From PALSA-610 sp038213435 (lineage in GTDB: Bacteria; Actinomycetota; Acidimicrobiia; IMCC26256; PALSA-610), in assembly GCA_038213435.1 (NCBI GenBank), contig JBBQTI010000007.1:43496-107495 (forward strand): a DNA stretch of 64,000 nucleotides, in the 5' to 3' direction. Below are positions 44,288 through 53,029 of this stretch, piece by piece. Every line of letters begins with the position of its first letter. Position 1 is the stretch's first letter. The notes under the pieces were generated by a model. That model was not told the DNA's origin. It did not search any database and worked only from the letters and a program-made list of their open reading frames with translations. The position numbers and the translations under genes were made by a program.

Positions 44288-45432
44288 TCTCCTCGGGCGG
44301 CGATCTCGTCACCGGCCTCACGCTGGCCTCCATCACTCACACGCTCAAGCTCCTGCCCGGCCTGATCGTCCTCGTGCCGGCCGCGATCGGGATGCGGGGC
44401 AACGTGTTCGGCGCCCTCGGAAGCCGTTTGGGTACCCAGATCCATGCCGGGACGTTCCGGGTGTCACGACGGATCGACACGCCCGTCGGTCAGAACATGG
44501 CCGCGGCGATCGTCTCGTCGTTGTCGATCTCGGCCGTGCTCGCCGTGCTGGCGAAGGTGATGGTGGACGCGTTCGGCATCGGCCGCACGATCTCGATCGC
44601 GGATTTCATGGTCGTCTCGGTCGTCGGCGCCGTGTTGTCGTCGGTCGTCGTGCTCGTGCTGACGGTCGCGGTCGCGGCTTTCTGCGCGAGCCGCGACCTC
44701 GATCTCGATAACGTCGCCGCGCCGATCGTCACGGCCGCGGGCGACATGGTCACCCTTCCGAGCCTGTTCCTCGCGACCTACCTGCTCGACATCCACATCT
44801 TCACGCCGATCGTCGCGCTCGCGTGTGTGGCGATCGCAACCTGCGCGGCCGGATTCGGATTACGGGCCAAGGGCCTACCGCTGATGCGTCGCATCGTCGC
44901 GGAGTCGCTGCCCATCCTCGCGCTGGCCGGCGCGGTCGATGTCCTGGCCGGGATGACGATCCAGAAGCGTTTCGACTCATTTCTCACATACCCCGCGCTG
45001 ATCGTGCTGGTGCCGCCCTTCCTCGAGGACTCGGGCTCGCTCGGTGCCATTCTCTCGGCGCGCGTGAGCACCCGGCTGCACCTCGGAACGCTCGGCGAAG
45101 GGCGCTCCCCGTGGCGGGCGGCGAGCGACGACGTCCTGCTCGTGTACCTCTACGCGATCCCCGTCTTCGTCTTCCTCGGGCTGTCCTCGGTCATCGGCGC
45201 GCACGTCGTCCACTTCCGGAGCCCGGGCGCGGCGCGGATGATGGGCGTGAGCCTCATCGCCGGCTTCCTCGCCACCACGGCGTCCGTGATCGTCGGCTAT
45301 TACTCCGCCGTGCTGACGCACCGGCACGGCCTCGACCCGGACAATCACGGCATTCCAATCGTCACGTCGAGCCTCGACCTCTTGGGCGCGCTGTCGCTTA
45401 TCCTGGCGATCGTGCTCCTGGGCCTGACCTGA
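44194..45432 (+). CDS. MgtE/SLC41-like divalent cation transporter (two fused repeats)
   Basis: 412 residues with about ten membrane segments arranged as two MgtE-type halves. Half one contains LLPGLIVLVPAAIGMRGNVFGALGSRLGTQIHAG and DNVAAPIVTAAGDMVTLPSLFLATYLL. Half two contains YPALIVLVPPFLEDSGSLGAILSARVSTRLHLGTLG and DNHGIPIVTSSLDLLGALSLILAIVLL. The P-x-[I/A]-x-G-x-x-G-N and D-N-x-[AG]-x-P-[IV] signatures fit the SLC41 layout. There is no cytosolic CBS sensor, unlike bacterial MgtE. The ATG at 44194 lacks its own Shine-Dalgarno site. It probably works with the following PhoU/TrkA-C protein. Confidence 0.8.
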   Translation: MPRSSRRVGARFVAFLRADFAGVRAGFVALLISSGGDLVTGLTLASITHTLKLLPGLIVLVPAAIGMRGNVFGALGSRLGTQIHAGTFRVSRRIDTPVGQNMAAAIVSSLSISAVLAVLAKVMVDAFGIGRTISIADFMVVSVVGAVLSSVVVLVLTVAVAAFCASRDLDLDNVAAPIVTAAGDMVTLPSLFLATYLLDIHIFTPIVALACVAIATCAAGFGLRAKGLPLMRRIVAESLPILALAGAVDVLAGMTIQKRFDSFLTYPALIVLVPPFLEDSGSLGAILSARVSTRLHLGTLGEGRSPWRAASDDVLLVYLYAIPVFVFLGLSSVIGAHVVHFRSPGAARMMGVSLIAGFLATTASVIVGYYSAVLTHRHGLDPDNHGIPIVTSSLDLLGALSLILAIVLLGLT

Positions 45433-45455
45433 GCTGCGCGGGAGCAGTCACCTCC

Positions 45456-46688
45456 ATGGAAGAACGACCCCGAAACCTGAAGGCCATGTTGTCGGAGGCG
45501 AAGGACACCTCCGAGCTCATGGTCGATCTCGGGTATGCCTCACTGTTCTTCGGCGACACGCGCATGGCCGACGAGGTGCACGAGCTCGAGGAACGACTCA
45601 CCGAGCTCGTGCACGAGATGCGCGAGGTCTGTGTGCTCGCGGCGCGCTCGAAGCGCGAGGCCGAACAAATGTCGAGCGTGTTGCACGTTGTCTCCGCGAT
45701 CGAGCGCATGGGCAACGCCGCCGTCGACATCGCGCGGGTCGTCACCCATCATCTCGGGATCCCCGCGTCGCTCGTCTCCGATCTCGCGGGAGCCGAAGAG
45801 GTGTCGCACCGCGTGCGCGTGCGGGCGGAGTCCGCGCTGGTGAACCGGTCGCTGGAGGACGTCGAGCTGCCGATGGAGGTTGGCATGCGCGTTGTCGCGA
45901 TCCGGCGCGGCCGAGAGTGGCTCATCGATCCCGACGGCGACGAGCATCTCCTCCCCGACGACGTGTTGATCCTGCGCGGCGCGCGCGAGGGCATCGGCGA
46001 GGTTCGCGTGCTCGCCGGCGCCCCCGAGTGGCGGCCCGCGGGCGTCGAGGAGGACCCGGCCATCTCCGATCTCGACCGCGCGGTCGACGTGCTGGTCGAG
46101 ATGAAGAACCTTTCGGAGGCCGCAGTCGGCCTGGCGTACAGCGCGCTCCTCTTGAACGACCAGGGCCTGGCCGCCCAGGTGACCCAGCTGGAGGATCGCC
46201 TCGACGAGATGCGCGAACAACTCGAGCTCTGGGTGCTTCGGGCCGGTGCCGAGACGGTCGACCCGTCGGGGCTGCGCGGCCTGCTGCACCTCGGCGCGGC
46301 GTCGGAGGAGGTCGGCGACGCCGCCCAGCAGCTCGTATGGCTCGTCGAGCAGGAGGAGGAGATGCATCCCATACTCGCGGTCGCGCTCGGCGAGGCCGAC
46401 GAAGTGTTCGTGCAGTTCCCGATCGCAGCGGGGAGCGCGCTCGATGGTGTCGTCGTCGACGGTACGCAGATCGGCGACGACACGGGCTTTCATCTGCTCG
46501 CGATCCGGCGCGGCGGCCGGTACTTCTACCGGCCGCGTCGCATCACGTTGGCCGCAGGAGACGAGATCCTCGCGACCGGCCCGCGCGAGGGGCGAGCCGT
46601 GCTGGCGCGACAGTGCGGGTTCCGGTTCATCGAAGACGACGACACCGGAGTGGTCGAGCTCGTTCCGTCGCAAGAGCTCGCGCGATAG
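45456..46688 (+). CDS. Tandem PhoU / TrkA-C (RCK_C) domain protein
   Basis: 410 residues with a duplicated plan. PhoU-like helices (AMLSEAKDTSELMVDLGYASLFFGDTRMADEVHELEERLTELVHEM) are followed by TrkA-C (VELPMEVGMRVVAIRRGREWLIDPDGDEHLLPDDVLILRG). Then comes a second PhoU-like unit (AVDVLVEMKNLSEAAVGLAYSALLLNDQGLAAQVTQLEDRLDEM) and a second TrkA-C (VVDGTQIGDDTGFHLLAIRRGGRYFYRPRRITLAAGDEILATGP). It is cytoplasmic and starts 23 bases after the transporter stop. RCK_C modules bind ligands and gate ion channels, so this is probably the regulatory subunit of the MgtE-like transporter. Confidence 0.8.
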   Translation: MEERPRNLKAMLSEAKDTSELMVDLGYASLFFGDTRMADEVHELEERLTELVHEMREVCVLAARSKREAEQMSSVLHVVSAIERMGNAAVDIARVVTHHLGIPASLVSDLAGAEEVSHRVRVRAESALVNRSLEDVELPMEVGMRVVAIRRGREWLIDPDGDEHLLPDDVLILRGAREGIGEVRVLAGAPEWRPAGVEEDPAISDLDRAVDVLVEMKNLSEAAVGLAYSALLLNDQGLAAQVTQLEDRLDEMREQLELWVLRAGAETVDPSGLRGLLHLGAASEEVGDAAQQLVWLVEQEEEMHPILAVALGEADEVFVQFPIAAGSALDGVVVDGTQIGDDTGFHLLAIRRGGRYFYRPRRITLAAGDEILATGPREGRAVLARQCGFRFIEDDDTGVVELVPSQELAR

Positions 46689-46698
46689 CAGGCGCCTC

Positions 46699-46890
46699 TC
46701 AGTCCTCGCCGCTCCAGGACCTGTCCGCGGCATCCCACGCCTCGTTGCGCGCCTCGACCCTTTCCTTCCAGTGCTCCGCCGCTTCGCGCGACGGATACGG
46801 ACCGAGACGCCTATCGGGCGGGCATCCGCCGTCGGCGCGCTCCGCGAGCTTGTGCTCGAGGCACCAATACCACTCTTGATCGTCCATCAC
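46699..46890 (-). CDS. Small Trp-rich hypothetical protein
   Basis: 62-63 residues: MDDQEWYWCLEHKLAERADGGCPPDRRLGPYPSREAAEHWKERVEARNEAWDAADRSWSGED. The W-x-C-x-x-H..E-A..W pattern (a label of what is seen, not a known motif) and acidic C-terminus recur in small actinobacterial proteins as I remember them. The start may be GTG 46890 or ATG 46887. Convergent with the gene upstream by only 10 bases. Function unknown. Confidence 0.65.
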   Translation of the reverse strand: MMDDQEWYWCLEHKLAERADGGCPPDRRLGPYPSREAAEHWKERVEARNEAWDAADRSWSGED

Positions 46891-46979
46891 ACCCGGCTCT
46901 CGTCATCGACGCGACAAACGTCGTCGAATCTAACGGGCGGGCGCGTGTTCGCAGCGGGTCAGCGGACGTCCGAAGATGA

Positions 46980-46985
46980 AAGGCT
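46980..46985 (+). promoter_or_regulatory. -10-like AAGGCT, leaderless start
   Basis: AAGGCT ends 6 bases before the GTG at 46992; it departs from TANNNT at the first base. Confidence 0.4.
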
Positions 46986-46991
46986 GTCACG

Positions 46992-47789
46992 GTGAGACTC
47001 GGAGTCCTGTCGGATATCCACGGCAACCGCACCGCGCTCGAGGCCGTCATTGCCGACGGTACGGATCGCGGCGTCGAGAGGTGGTGGGCGCTCGGAGACC
47101 TGGTCGCGATCGGCCCCGATCCGGTGGAAACCCTGGAGCTCCTGGCCAACCTGCCGAACCTGTTCGCCACCGCCGGCAACACCGAGCGGTACGTCCTGAC
47201 CGGTGACCGGCCCGCACCACATACCGACGACGTCGTCGCCAATCCTGAGCTCCTGGGCTTGCTCGTCGCCGTCGAGGGCTCGTTCTCCTGGACGCGGGGT
47301 GCACTGTCGGCGGGTGGCCGGCTCGATTGGCTCGCTGCGCTACCGCTCGAGGTGCGAATCGAGCTCGACGACGGCACGCGGCTGCTCGGGGTACACGCCT
47401 CGCCGGGTCGCGACGACGGGGACGGCATCACACCCCACCGACCCGACGACGAGCTACGCGAAGCACTCGCGGGCGTCGACGTCGACATCGTCGTTGCCGG
47501 TCATACCCACCAGCCGACCGACCGCACTGTCGGTGAGATCAGGGCAGTGAACGGCGGCAGCGTGAGCAACCCGATCACCGACGACCTCCGCGCGAGTTAT
47601 GTGATCGTCCATAGCGACCGGCGCGGGCATCGACTCGAACACCGGCGTGTGCCATATGACCGCGACGCGTTCCTGCGGCGTCTCCGGTGCTCGGGCCACC
47701 CGGAACGTGACTACATCGGCTCATTCCAGCGGGGCGAGCGGTACCGGTATCCGGCGCAGCGGTCCGGCGCTCCGCAGCTCACCGACTGA
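46992..47789 (+). CDS. Metallophosphoesterase (YfcE/ApaH-like)
   Basis: 265 residues. All five metallophosphoesterase blocks are visible: GVLSDIHGNRTALEAV, WWALGDLVAIGPDPVE, ATAGNTERY (GN[HT]E-type), GVHASPGR (block IV) and VVAGHTHQPTDR. A Mn-dependent phosphodiesterase of unknown substrate; cyclic nucleotides are possible, given two adenylate cyclases in the window, but this is speculation. Confidence 0.85.
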   Translation: MRLGVLSDIHGNRTALEAVIADGTDRGVERWWALGDLVAIGPDPVETLELLANLPNLFATAGNTERYVLTGDRPAPHTDDVVANPELLGLLVAVEGSFSWTRGALSAGGRLDWLAALPLEVRIELDDGTRLLGVHASPGRDDGDGITPHRPDDELREALAGVDVDIVVAGHTHQPTDRTVGEIRAVNGGSVSNPITDDLRASYVIVHSDRRGHRLEHRRVPYDRDAFLRRLRCSGHPERDYIGSFQRGERYRYPAQRSGAPQLTD

Positions 47790-47816
47790 CGCGCCGCGAC
47801 CGACTCCCGACGACAG

Positions 47817-48641
47817 CTACCTCGCCGCCGCGAGCGCGAGGACCACGGCCGCGACGCCGATGAAGGTCGCGCCGGCGACACCGAGTTCCGGTCGACCGCC
47901 CCGACGCGCCCGCAGCATCGACTCGGCGGCGAGCAGGCCGCCGATCAGGCCACCGACGTGCGCCGCGATCGAGACGTTCGGGATGAAGAAGTCGAGGACG
48001 AGGTTGATCACCAGGAGGGGCCCGAAACCCGTGTCCCAGAAGCGCACCCCCTGGCGATGCATCACGATCGTCGCCGCGGCGGCGACGCCGAACACGCCAC
48101 CCGACGCGCCCGCGGAAAACGCATGCGGCTGCGCGATCAGCGCGCCCGCCGACCCGGCGGCCACCGACACGACGTAGAGGAGGCCGAACCGCAACGGTCC
48201 GGCGCCGGGCTCGAGCAGTTGCCCGACGATCCACAGCAGGAGCATGTTGAAGAACAGGTGGAAGAAGCCTCCGTGCACGAGCGACACCGAGAACACTCGC
48301 CACCACTCGCCTTGGCGCACGAGGGGTCCGTACAGCATGAGGTCGACGGCCGTCCGTCCCCTGCCGTCGAAGCTCCCGCCGTCCCGTACACCGATCAGCA
48401 CGAACGCGGCGACCGTCACGCCGATGATGGTTTTCGTCGCGAGCATGTTCTCGCCCCGCGCGAACAGGCCGATCCGCTGCCGCGCGCTCGGCGCGGAGCT
48501 CTTCACACAGTCGATGCAGTGTGAGCCGACCGACGCCTCGCGCAGGCATTCGGGACACGCCGGCCGCCCGCAGCGCGTGCAGCGCCGTCCGGTCTCCCGA
48601 TCGGGATGCCGGTAGCACGTGGTAGGCGGTGCCTGCGACAT
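47817..48641 (-). CDS. Rhomboid family intramembrane serine protease with zinc-binding N-domain
   Basis: 274 residues. The N-terminal 45 residues form a B-box-like zinc module (CYRHPDRETGRRCTRCGRPACPECLREASVGSHCIDCV). Six membrane segments follow, with the rhomboid marks HGGFFHLFFNMLLLWIVG, the nucleophile Ser in SAGASGGVFGVAAAA and the catalytic His in VSIAAHVGGLIGGLLA. It cleaves membrane proteins within the bilayer. TACCGT (48651-48656) lies 9 bases before the ATG. Confidence 0.9.
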   Translation of the reverse strand: MSQAPPTTCYRHPDRETGRRCTRCGRPACPECLREASVGSHCIDCVKSSAPSARQRIGLFARGENMLATKTIIGVTVAAFVLIGVRDGGSFDGRGRTAVDLMLYGPLVRQGEWWRVFSVSLVHGGFFHLFFNMLLLWIVGQLLEPGAGPLRFGLLYVVSVAAGSAGALIAQPHAFSAGASGGVFGVAAAATIVMHRQGVRFWDTGFGPLLVINLVLDFFIPNVSIAAHVGGLIGGLLAAESMLRARRGGRPELGVAGATFIGVAAVVLALAAAR

Positions 48642-48711
48642 AGGGGTGTCACGGTACCGGCTCGAGCCGCGTGCTCCGGCGCACGGGCACGCCGACGTTG
48701 GGGCCGGTCGG

Positions 48712-48717
48712 TAGCGT
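48712..48717 (+). promoter_or_regulatory. -10 box TAGCGT of the P-ATPase gene, leaderless
   Basis: TAGCGT ends 7 bases before the ATG at 48725. Confidence 0.55.
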
Positions 48718-48724
48718 TTGCGCG

Positions 48725-51151
48725 ATGAGCGACACCGGAGTCGCGGGTGCCGCTTCCACCACGGGGCCCGACGGGCTGACCGCGGACGAAGTGGCGCAAC
48801 GGGTGCGCGCGGGGCACGTGAACGCCGCCGACGAACGCACGAGCCGGACGGTCACCGAGATCCTTCGGGCCAACGTGCTCACCCGGTTCAACGCGATCCT
48901 CGGGACTGCGTTCGTGCTCATCCTCGTATTCGGCGACGGCCGGGACGCGCTCTTCGGCATCGTGCTCGTGTTCAACGTGCTCATCGGCGTCGTTCAGGAA
49001 TACCGCGCGAAGCGGACGCTCGACCGGCTCGCGGTCCTGAACGCGCCCCGGGCACGCGTCGTGCGCGACGGCGTCGTGCGGGAGCTACCCGTGACCGAGG
49101 TGGTCCTCGACGATTTCTGCGATCTGGTCGCCGGAGATCAGGTCCCGGCCGACGGGGTCCTGCGCGCCGACGACGGACTCGAGGTCGACGAGTCGATGCT
49201 CACCGGCGAGTCCGACCCGGTTGCGAAGGAAGCGGGCGCCGAGGTGTTGTCGGGGAGCATTGCCGTCGCGGGCCGGGGACGCTTCCAGGCCACGCATGTC
49301 GGTGCCGACGCCTACGCCCGCCGCCTCGCAACCGAAGCACGGCGCTTCACGCTCACCCGTTCCGAGCTCATCGACGGCATCAACCAGATCCTGCGGTACG
49401 TGCAATGGGCGCTGCTCCCGACCGCGGTCCTGCTCGCCTTCAGCCAGTTCCGCGTGCAGGACTCCAATCGCGCGGCGATTGCGGGCGTTGTCGCCGGCGT
49501 CGTCGCCATGGTGCCGGAAGGTCTCGTCCTGCTGACGAGCCTGGCGTTCGGCGTCGCGGCCGTCACGCTCGCGCGCCGGCAGGTACTGGTACAGGAGCTC
49601 CCGGCGGTCGAGGGACTGGCCCGGGTCGACGTCATCCTGCTCGACAAGACCGGCACGCTCACCGAGGGAGTGATCCGGTTTCAAAACGTGCGTGAGATCG
49701 AGCTCGACGATCCGGTGTCCGAGGCGTTGGGCGCGCTCGCCGACGACGACAATCGCAACGCGACGATGAATGCGCTGTGCGAGGCATTCCCGGCGCCGAA
49801 AGGTTGGGTCCGGACGGCCTCGACGCCGTTCTCGTCCGGCCGCAAGTGGAGTGGCGCGACGTTCGGTGAGCGCGGCACGTGGGTGCTCGGCGCGCCCGAG
49901 ATGGTGTGGACCGCACACGCTCTGGACGATTCGGTGCGAGCGGAGGCCGACCGGCTCGCGGCTGACGGACAACGGGTCCTGTTGCTCGCACGTACCGACG
50001 CCGCGCTCGTCCAGGAGGATCTCCCGAGCGGGCTCGAGGCGTCGGCGCTCCTCGTGTTCGAGGAGAAGATTCGGGGGGACGCGGCCGAGACCCTCCGCTA
50101 CTTTGCGGAGCAAGGCGTTCGCTGCATGATCATCTCCGGCGACAACCCGCACACCGTGGGCGCGGTCGCCCGTCGCGTCGGCGTCGCGGGCGCCGATCAG
50201 GCGTTCGACGCGCGCGAGCTCCCCGACGATCCTGACGAGCTCGGGGCGGTGCTGGAAGGCGACTCCGTCTTCGGGCGCGTCTCGCCGCAACAGAAGCGGG
50301 CGATCGTCACCGCGCTCCAGCGCCGCGGTCACGTGGTCGCGATGACAGGCGACGGGGTGAACGACGCCCTCGCTCTGAAGGACGCGGACATCGGCGTCGC
50401 GATGGGCAGCGGCGCCCCGGCGACCCGCGCGGTCGCGCAGGTGGTGTTGCTCGACGGGCGCTTCGCCAACATGCCGAGCGTCGTCGCGGAGGGCCGGCGT
50501 GTCATCGCGAACGTGGAACGGGTCGCCAACCTGTTCGTGACGAAAACGTTCTACGCGATGATGCTCGCCATCGCGATCGGGATCGCGCGCTGGCCCTATC
50601 CCTTCCTCCCTCGCCACCTCACGGTCGTGAGTAGCCTCACGATCGGCATCCCGGCGTTCTTCCTCGCGCTCGCGCCGAACCCGCATCGATACGTGCCCGG
50701 CTTCGTGCGACGGGTGCTCTTGATCGCGGGCCCGGCCGGCGCGGTCGCGGCGGCGTCGACGTTCGCCGCGTACGCCGTGGCTCGTCACTACGACGATCTC
50801 TCGGTATCGCGCACGGCCGCCACGATCGCGTTGCTCGTCGTCGGCCTGTGGGTGTTGAACCTCCTTGCGCGGCCCATCACGCCGGGCCGTTTCCTCCTTT
50901 TCGGCACCATGGTCTTCGCGTTCGTGCTGATCCTCGGTGTCGAGGGACTGCGCAACTGGTTCGCGTTGGGGCTCCCGAGCGGCGCCGCGATGTGGGGGGC
51001 GATCGCCTCGGCCGCGCTGGGAGTCGTCACCCTCGAGGCCGGCTGGCAGATCAGGCAGTGGTGCTCGCCCGTCGAGCAGCGCACCCCGCGTTGGGCCTGG
51101 AGCGCCGCGGCCGCGCGGGCCGCGGCCGGTCCGGTTCCCGCCGACCGGTAG
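48725..51151 (+). CDS. ctpE: CtpE-like cation P-type ATPase
   Basis: 808 residues. It starts GLTADEVAQRVRAGHVN..RTVTEILRANVLTRFNAILGTAFVLILVFGDGRDALFGIVLVFN, the CtpE pattern. It contains the actuator LTGES, the phosphorylation loop LLDKTGTLTEG, and the hinge MTGDGVNDALALKDADIGVAMGSG. About ten membrane segments are visible. M. tuberculosis CtpE is a plasma-membrane Ca2+ importer, so calcium is the likely ion; assignment rests on overall similarity. Transcribed alone, divergent from the rhomboid gene. Confidence 0.88.
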   Translation: MSDTGVAGAASTTGPDGLTADEVAQRVRAGHVNAADERTSRTVTEILRANVLTRFNAILGTAFVLILVFGDGRDALFGIVLVFNVLIGVVQEYRAKRTLDRLAVLNAPRARVVRDGVVRELPVTEVVLDDFCDLVAGDQVPADGVLRADDGLEVDESMLTGESDPVAKEAGAEVLSGSIAVAGRGRFQATHVGADAYARRLATEARRFTLTRSELIDGINQILRYVQWALLPTAVLLAFSQFRVQDSNRAAIAGVVAGVVAMVPEGLVLLTSLAFGVAAVTLARRQVLVQELPAVEGLARVDVILLDKTGTLTEGVIRFQNVREIELDDPVSEALGALADDDNRNATMNALCEAFPAPKGWVRTASTPFSSGRKWSGATFGERGTWVLGAPEMVWTAHALDDSVRAEADRLAADGQRVLLLARTDAALVQEDLPSGLEASALLVFEEKIRGDAAETLRYFAEQGVRCMIISGDNPHTVGAVARRVGVAGADQAFDARELPDDPDELGAVLEGDSVFGRVSPQQKRAIVTALQRRGHVVAMTGDGVNDALALKDADIGVAMGSGAPATRAVAQVVLLDGRFANMPSVVAEGRRVIANVERVANLFVTKTFYAMMLAIAIGIARWPYPFLPRHLTVVSSLTIGIPAFFLALAPNPHRYVPGFVRRVLLIAGPAGAVAAASTFAAYAVARHYDDLSVSRTAATIALLVVGLWVLNLLARPITPGRFLLFGTMVFAFVLILGVEGLRNWFALGLPSGAAMWGAIASAALGVVTLEAGWQIRQWCSPVEQRTPRWAWSAAAARAAAGPVPADR

Positions 51152-51154
51152 TCG

Positions 51155-51508
51155 TCAGTCGCGCGCCTGATCCCGCGCGTACACCTGCATGCACTGTTCG
51201 CGCTGAGGGCAACCGTGGCAGGTACCGGGCTGAACGCGCTGCACATAGCCGAGCTCGACGTGCCAACACCGGTCGCAGCCGCCGCAGAGGAAGCGCACTC
51301 CCTCCTGGTCGAAGTCCGCGATCGGCTCCAACCGTCCACTCCCACACTCGGGACAGCGGGCCAGGGGGCGCCGGATGATCGTCGGCTCGGGGCCGGGCCA
51401 TCGGGTCGCCCCATGGCTCATCGAGGCATTCCCCATCGAGGTGCTCATCGCATACATCCTCGGCTCAATTGATTCCGAGATTAGGGGCGATCTCGAGCCG
51501 TTTGCCAC
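51155..51508 (-). CDS. Zinc-ribbon / CxxC cluster protein
   Basis: Up to 117 residues; the core is RCPECGSGRLEPIADFDQEGVRFLCGGCDRCWHVELGYVQRVQPGTCHGCPQREQCMQVYAR. Two pairs of Cys (CPEC, CGGC) and a CxxC..C end suggest one or two bound zinc ions. The start is uncertain: several ATGs lie within the first 35 codons, and the conserved part begins near ARCPEC. No family recognised. It may serve as a small regulatory or RNA-binding protein. Confidence 0.65.
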   Translation of the reverse strand: MANGSRSPLISESIEPRMYAMSTSMGNASMSHGATRWPGPEPTIIRRPLARCPECGSGRLEPIADFDQEGVRFLCGGCDRCWHVELGYVQRVQPGTCHGCPQREQCMQVYARDQARD

Positions 51509-51514
51509 GCCCGA

Positions 51515-52885
51515 TCAGCAGTGCAGTGTGCCGGAATCCGGCCGGGCGATCGGGTCGACCGGGGGCGTGGTCGATGACGTCTGCGCCGGCCCCGCGCTCG
51601 ATGGGTGTCCGAAGTCTTCCGTCAACCAGATCGATCCGTCCGCAGAGCAGAAAACTCCGACGCCCATGCGGGTGAAGCCGGGAGCCAGGATGTTCGCGCG
51701 GTGCCCGTCCGAGTGCATCCAGGCGTTGTGCAGCGATCCGGCGAGGGTTGTGGCACCTCCGGCCGCGATGTTCTCGCCCACGTAGTTGTACGGGCCGAGC
51801 AGATTGCCGATCTCGCTGTGCCGGAAGCCGTGGGAGGCCATGTCGGCGCTCCACGCGGCCGCGTAGTTCGCGAGGGTCGGATCCCAGCTCACCGGAGCGA
51901 GATGGCGTGCCGCCCGCTCGTCGTTCACGCGAGCGAAGAGATCGGCCGCCATGCGCCCGATCACCGATGAGGTCGACGGGTTGCACTGCGGTGCCGGCGA
52001 CGAGGGCGAGAACGCGTAGGTGCGAGCATCGGCGAACGCGATCCAGTATCCCGTTGCGCCCGGCGACATCGCGACCGCGACCGCGGGCGCACCCGCGCAC
52101 GCGCCGACCGCAGAACCGTAGAACGGACTGTTGGTTCCGAAACGGAAGAGCCCGCCGTCCGCGGCGACCATCGTGTAGCCGGTGCCGTTCGGCGCCGCGG
52201 CCATGCCGGTGATCGGCTGATTGAGACGGATCGATCCGGTCGAACCGAAGAAGGGCGCGTTGAAGGCGAAGATGCCGCCGTCGCTGGCGACGAGCCAGTA
52301 GCCGCTGCCGTTCGGTGTCGCGGCCATGCCGGTGATGGGTCGATTGAGACGGATCGATCCGGTCGAACCGAGGAACGGCGCGTTGAACGAGAAGATGCCG
52401 CCGTCGCTGGCGACGAGCCAATAGCCGCTGCCGTTCGGCGTCGCGGCCATGCCGACGATCGGCAGGTTCAACCGCTTGCCGCCCATCGACCCGTGGAACG
52501 CGGCGTCGCCGAAGCTGAAGACCGCGCCCTGCCGATCGGTCAGCCAGTAGCCGTGGCCCGTCCGAGTCGCCGCGATCGCGACGATCGTGTCGTGGGCGAT
52601 GCCGGCGGCCGAACCGTAGAAGATCGCGTCACCCGCGGTCAGGATGCCGCCGTCGGCTCCGACGCGCCAATAGCCCTTTCCGCTCGGTGTCGCGGCCAGA
52701 CCGACGATCGGTGCCGCCAGCGCGGTGACCGTCGATTCGATCGCGACATCCGACGTCGTCACGGTCGTGCTTGCGCTCCCGACGTTTGTCGTCGCGTTCG
52801 CGGCGAGGACGGCGAGCGTGAGGATGGCGGGCGCGAAGATCGCCGTCCGCGTGTAGCGACGTGCGCCGCCTCGATCTCGATCCAT
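51515..52885 (-). CDS. Secreted CAP/SCP-domain protein with GYW beta-propeller repeats
   Basis: 456 residues. A signal sequence (RTAIFAPAILTLAVLAANATTNVGSAS) is followed by about six 40-47-residue repeats of the form PI.GMAATPNGSGYWLVASDGGIFSF..A.F.GS.G, which should fold as a beta propeller. Residues about 325-440 form a CAP (PR-1/SCP) domain: RVNDERAARHLAPVSWDPTLANYAAAWSADMASHGFRHSEIGNL..GENIA, AWMHSDGHRANIL and GVGVFCS. The ATG at 52885 has GGGGAGG upstream. Likely a cell-surface protein; the propeller may bind wall sugars. Adjacent repeats are nearly identical in DNA, showing recent internal duplication. Confidence 0.88.
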   Translation of the reverse strand: MDRDRGGARRYTRTAIFAPAILTLAVLAANATTNVGSASTTVTTSDVAIESTVTALAAPIVGLAATPSGKGYWRVGADGGILTAGDAIFYGSAAGIAHDTIVAIAATRTGHGYWLTDRQGAVFSFGDAAFHGSMGGKRLNLPIVGMAATPNGSGYWLVASDGGIFSFNAPFLGSTGSIRLNRPITGMAATPNGSGYWLVASDGGIFAFNAPFFGSTGSIRLNQPITGMAAAPNGTGYTMVAADGGLFRFGTNSPFYGSAVGACAGAPAVAVAMSPGATGYWIAFADARTYAFSPSSPAPQCNPSTSSVIGRMAADLFARVNDERAARHLAPVSWDPTLANYAAAWSADMASHGFRHSEIGNLLGPYNYVGENIAAGGATTLAGSLHNAWMHSDGHRANILAPGFTRMGVGVFCSADGSIWLTEDFGHPSSAGPAQTSSTTPPVDPIARPDSGTLHC

Positions 52886-53029
52886 GAGAACCTCCCCGTG
52901 TGGCCGTACGTGCACTGTCCGTGCGCTCGTCCGTGCATCAATACGGCAGGTTGGGAAGTTCTATTGAGGAAATCGGACCTTTAGCCCTATCTGTCGCCCC
53001 GCGTCTGCCCGATGACGGACAAATCGACC
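52886..53029 (-). promoter_or_regulatory. 144-bp leader/intergenic region before the CAP gene
   Basis: The region between VanW and the CAP gene is less GC-rich than its surroundings, containing AATAGAAC, GCCGTATTGAT and GGGCTAAAGGTCCG on the minus strand. No convincing -35/-10 pair is seen. It probably holds the CAP promoter and a leader with GGGGAGG close to the ATG. Confidence 0.35.
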
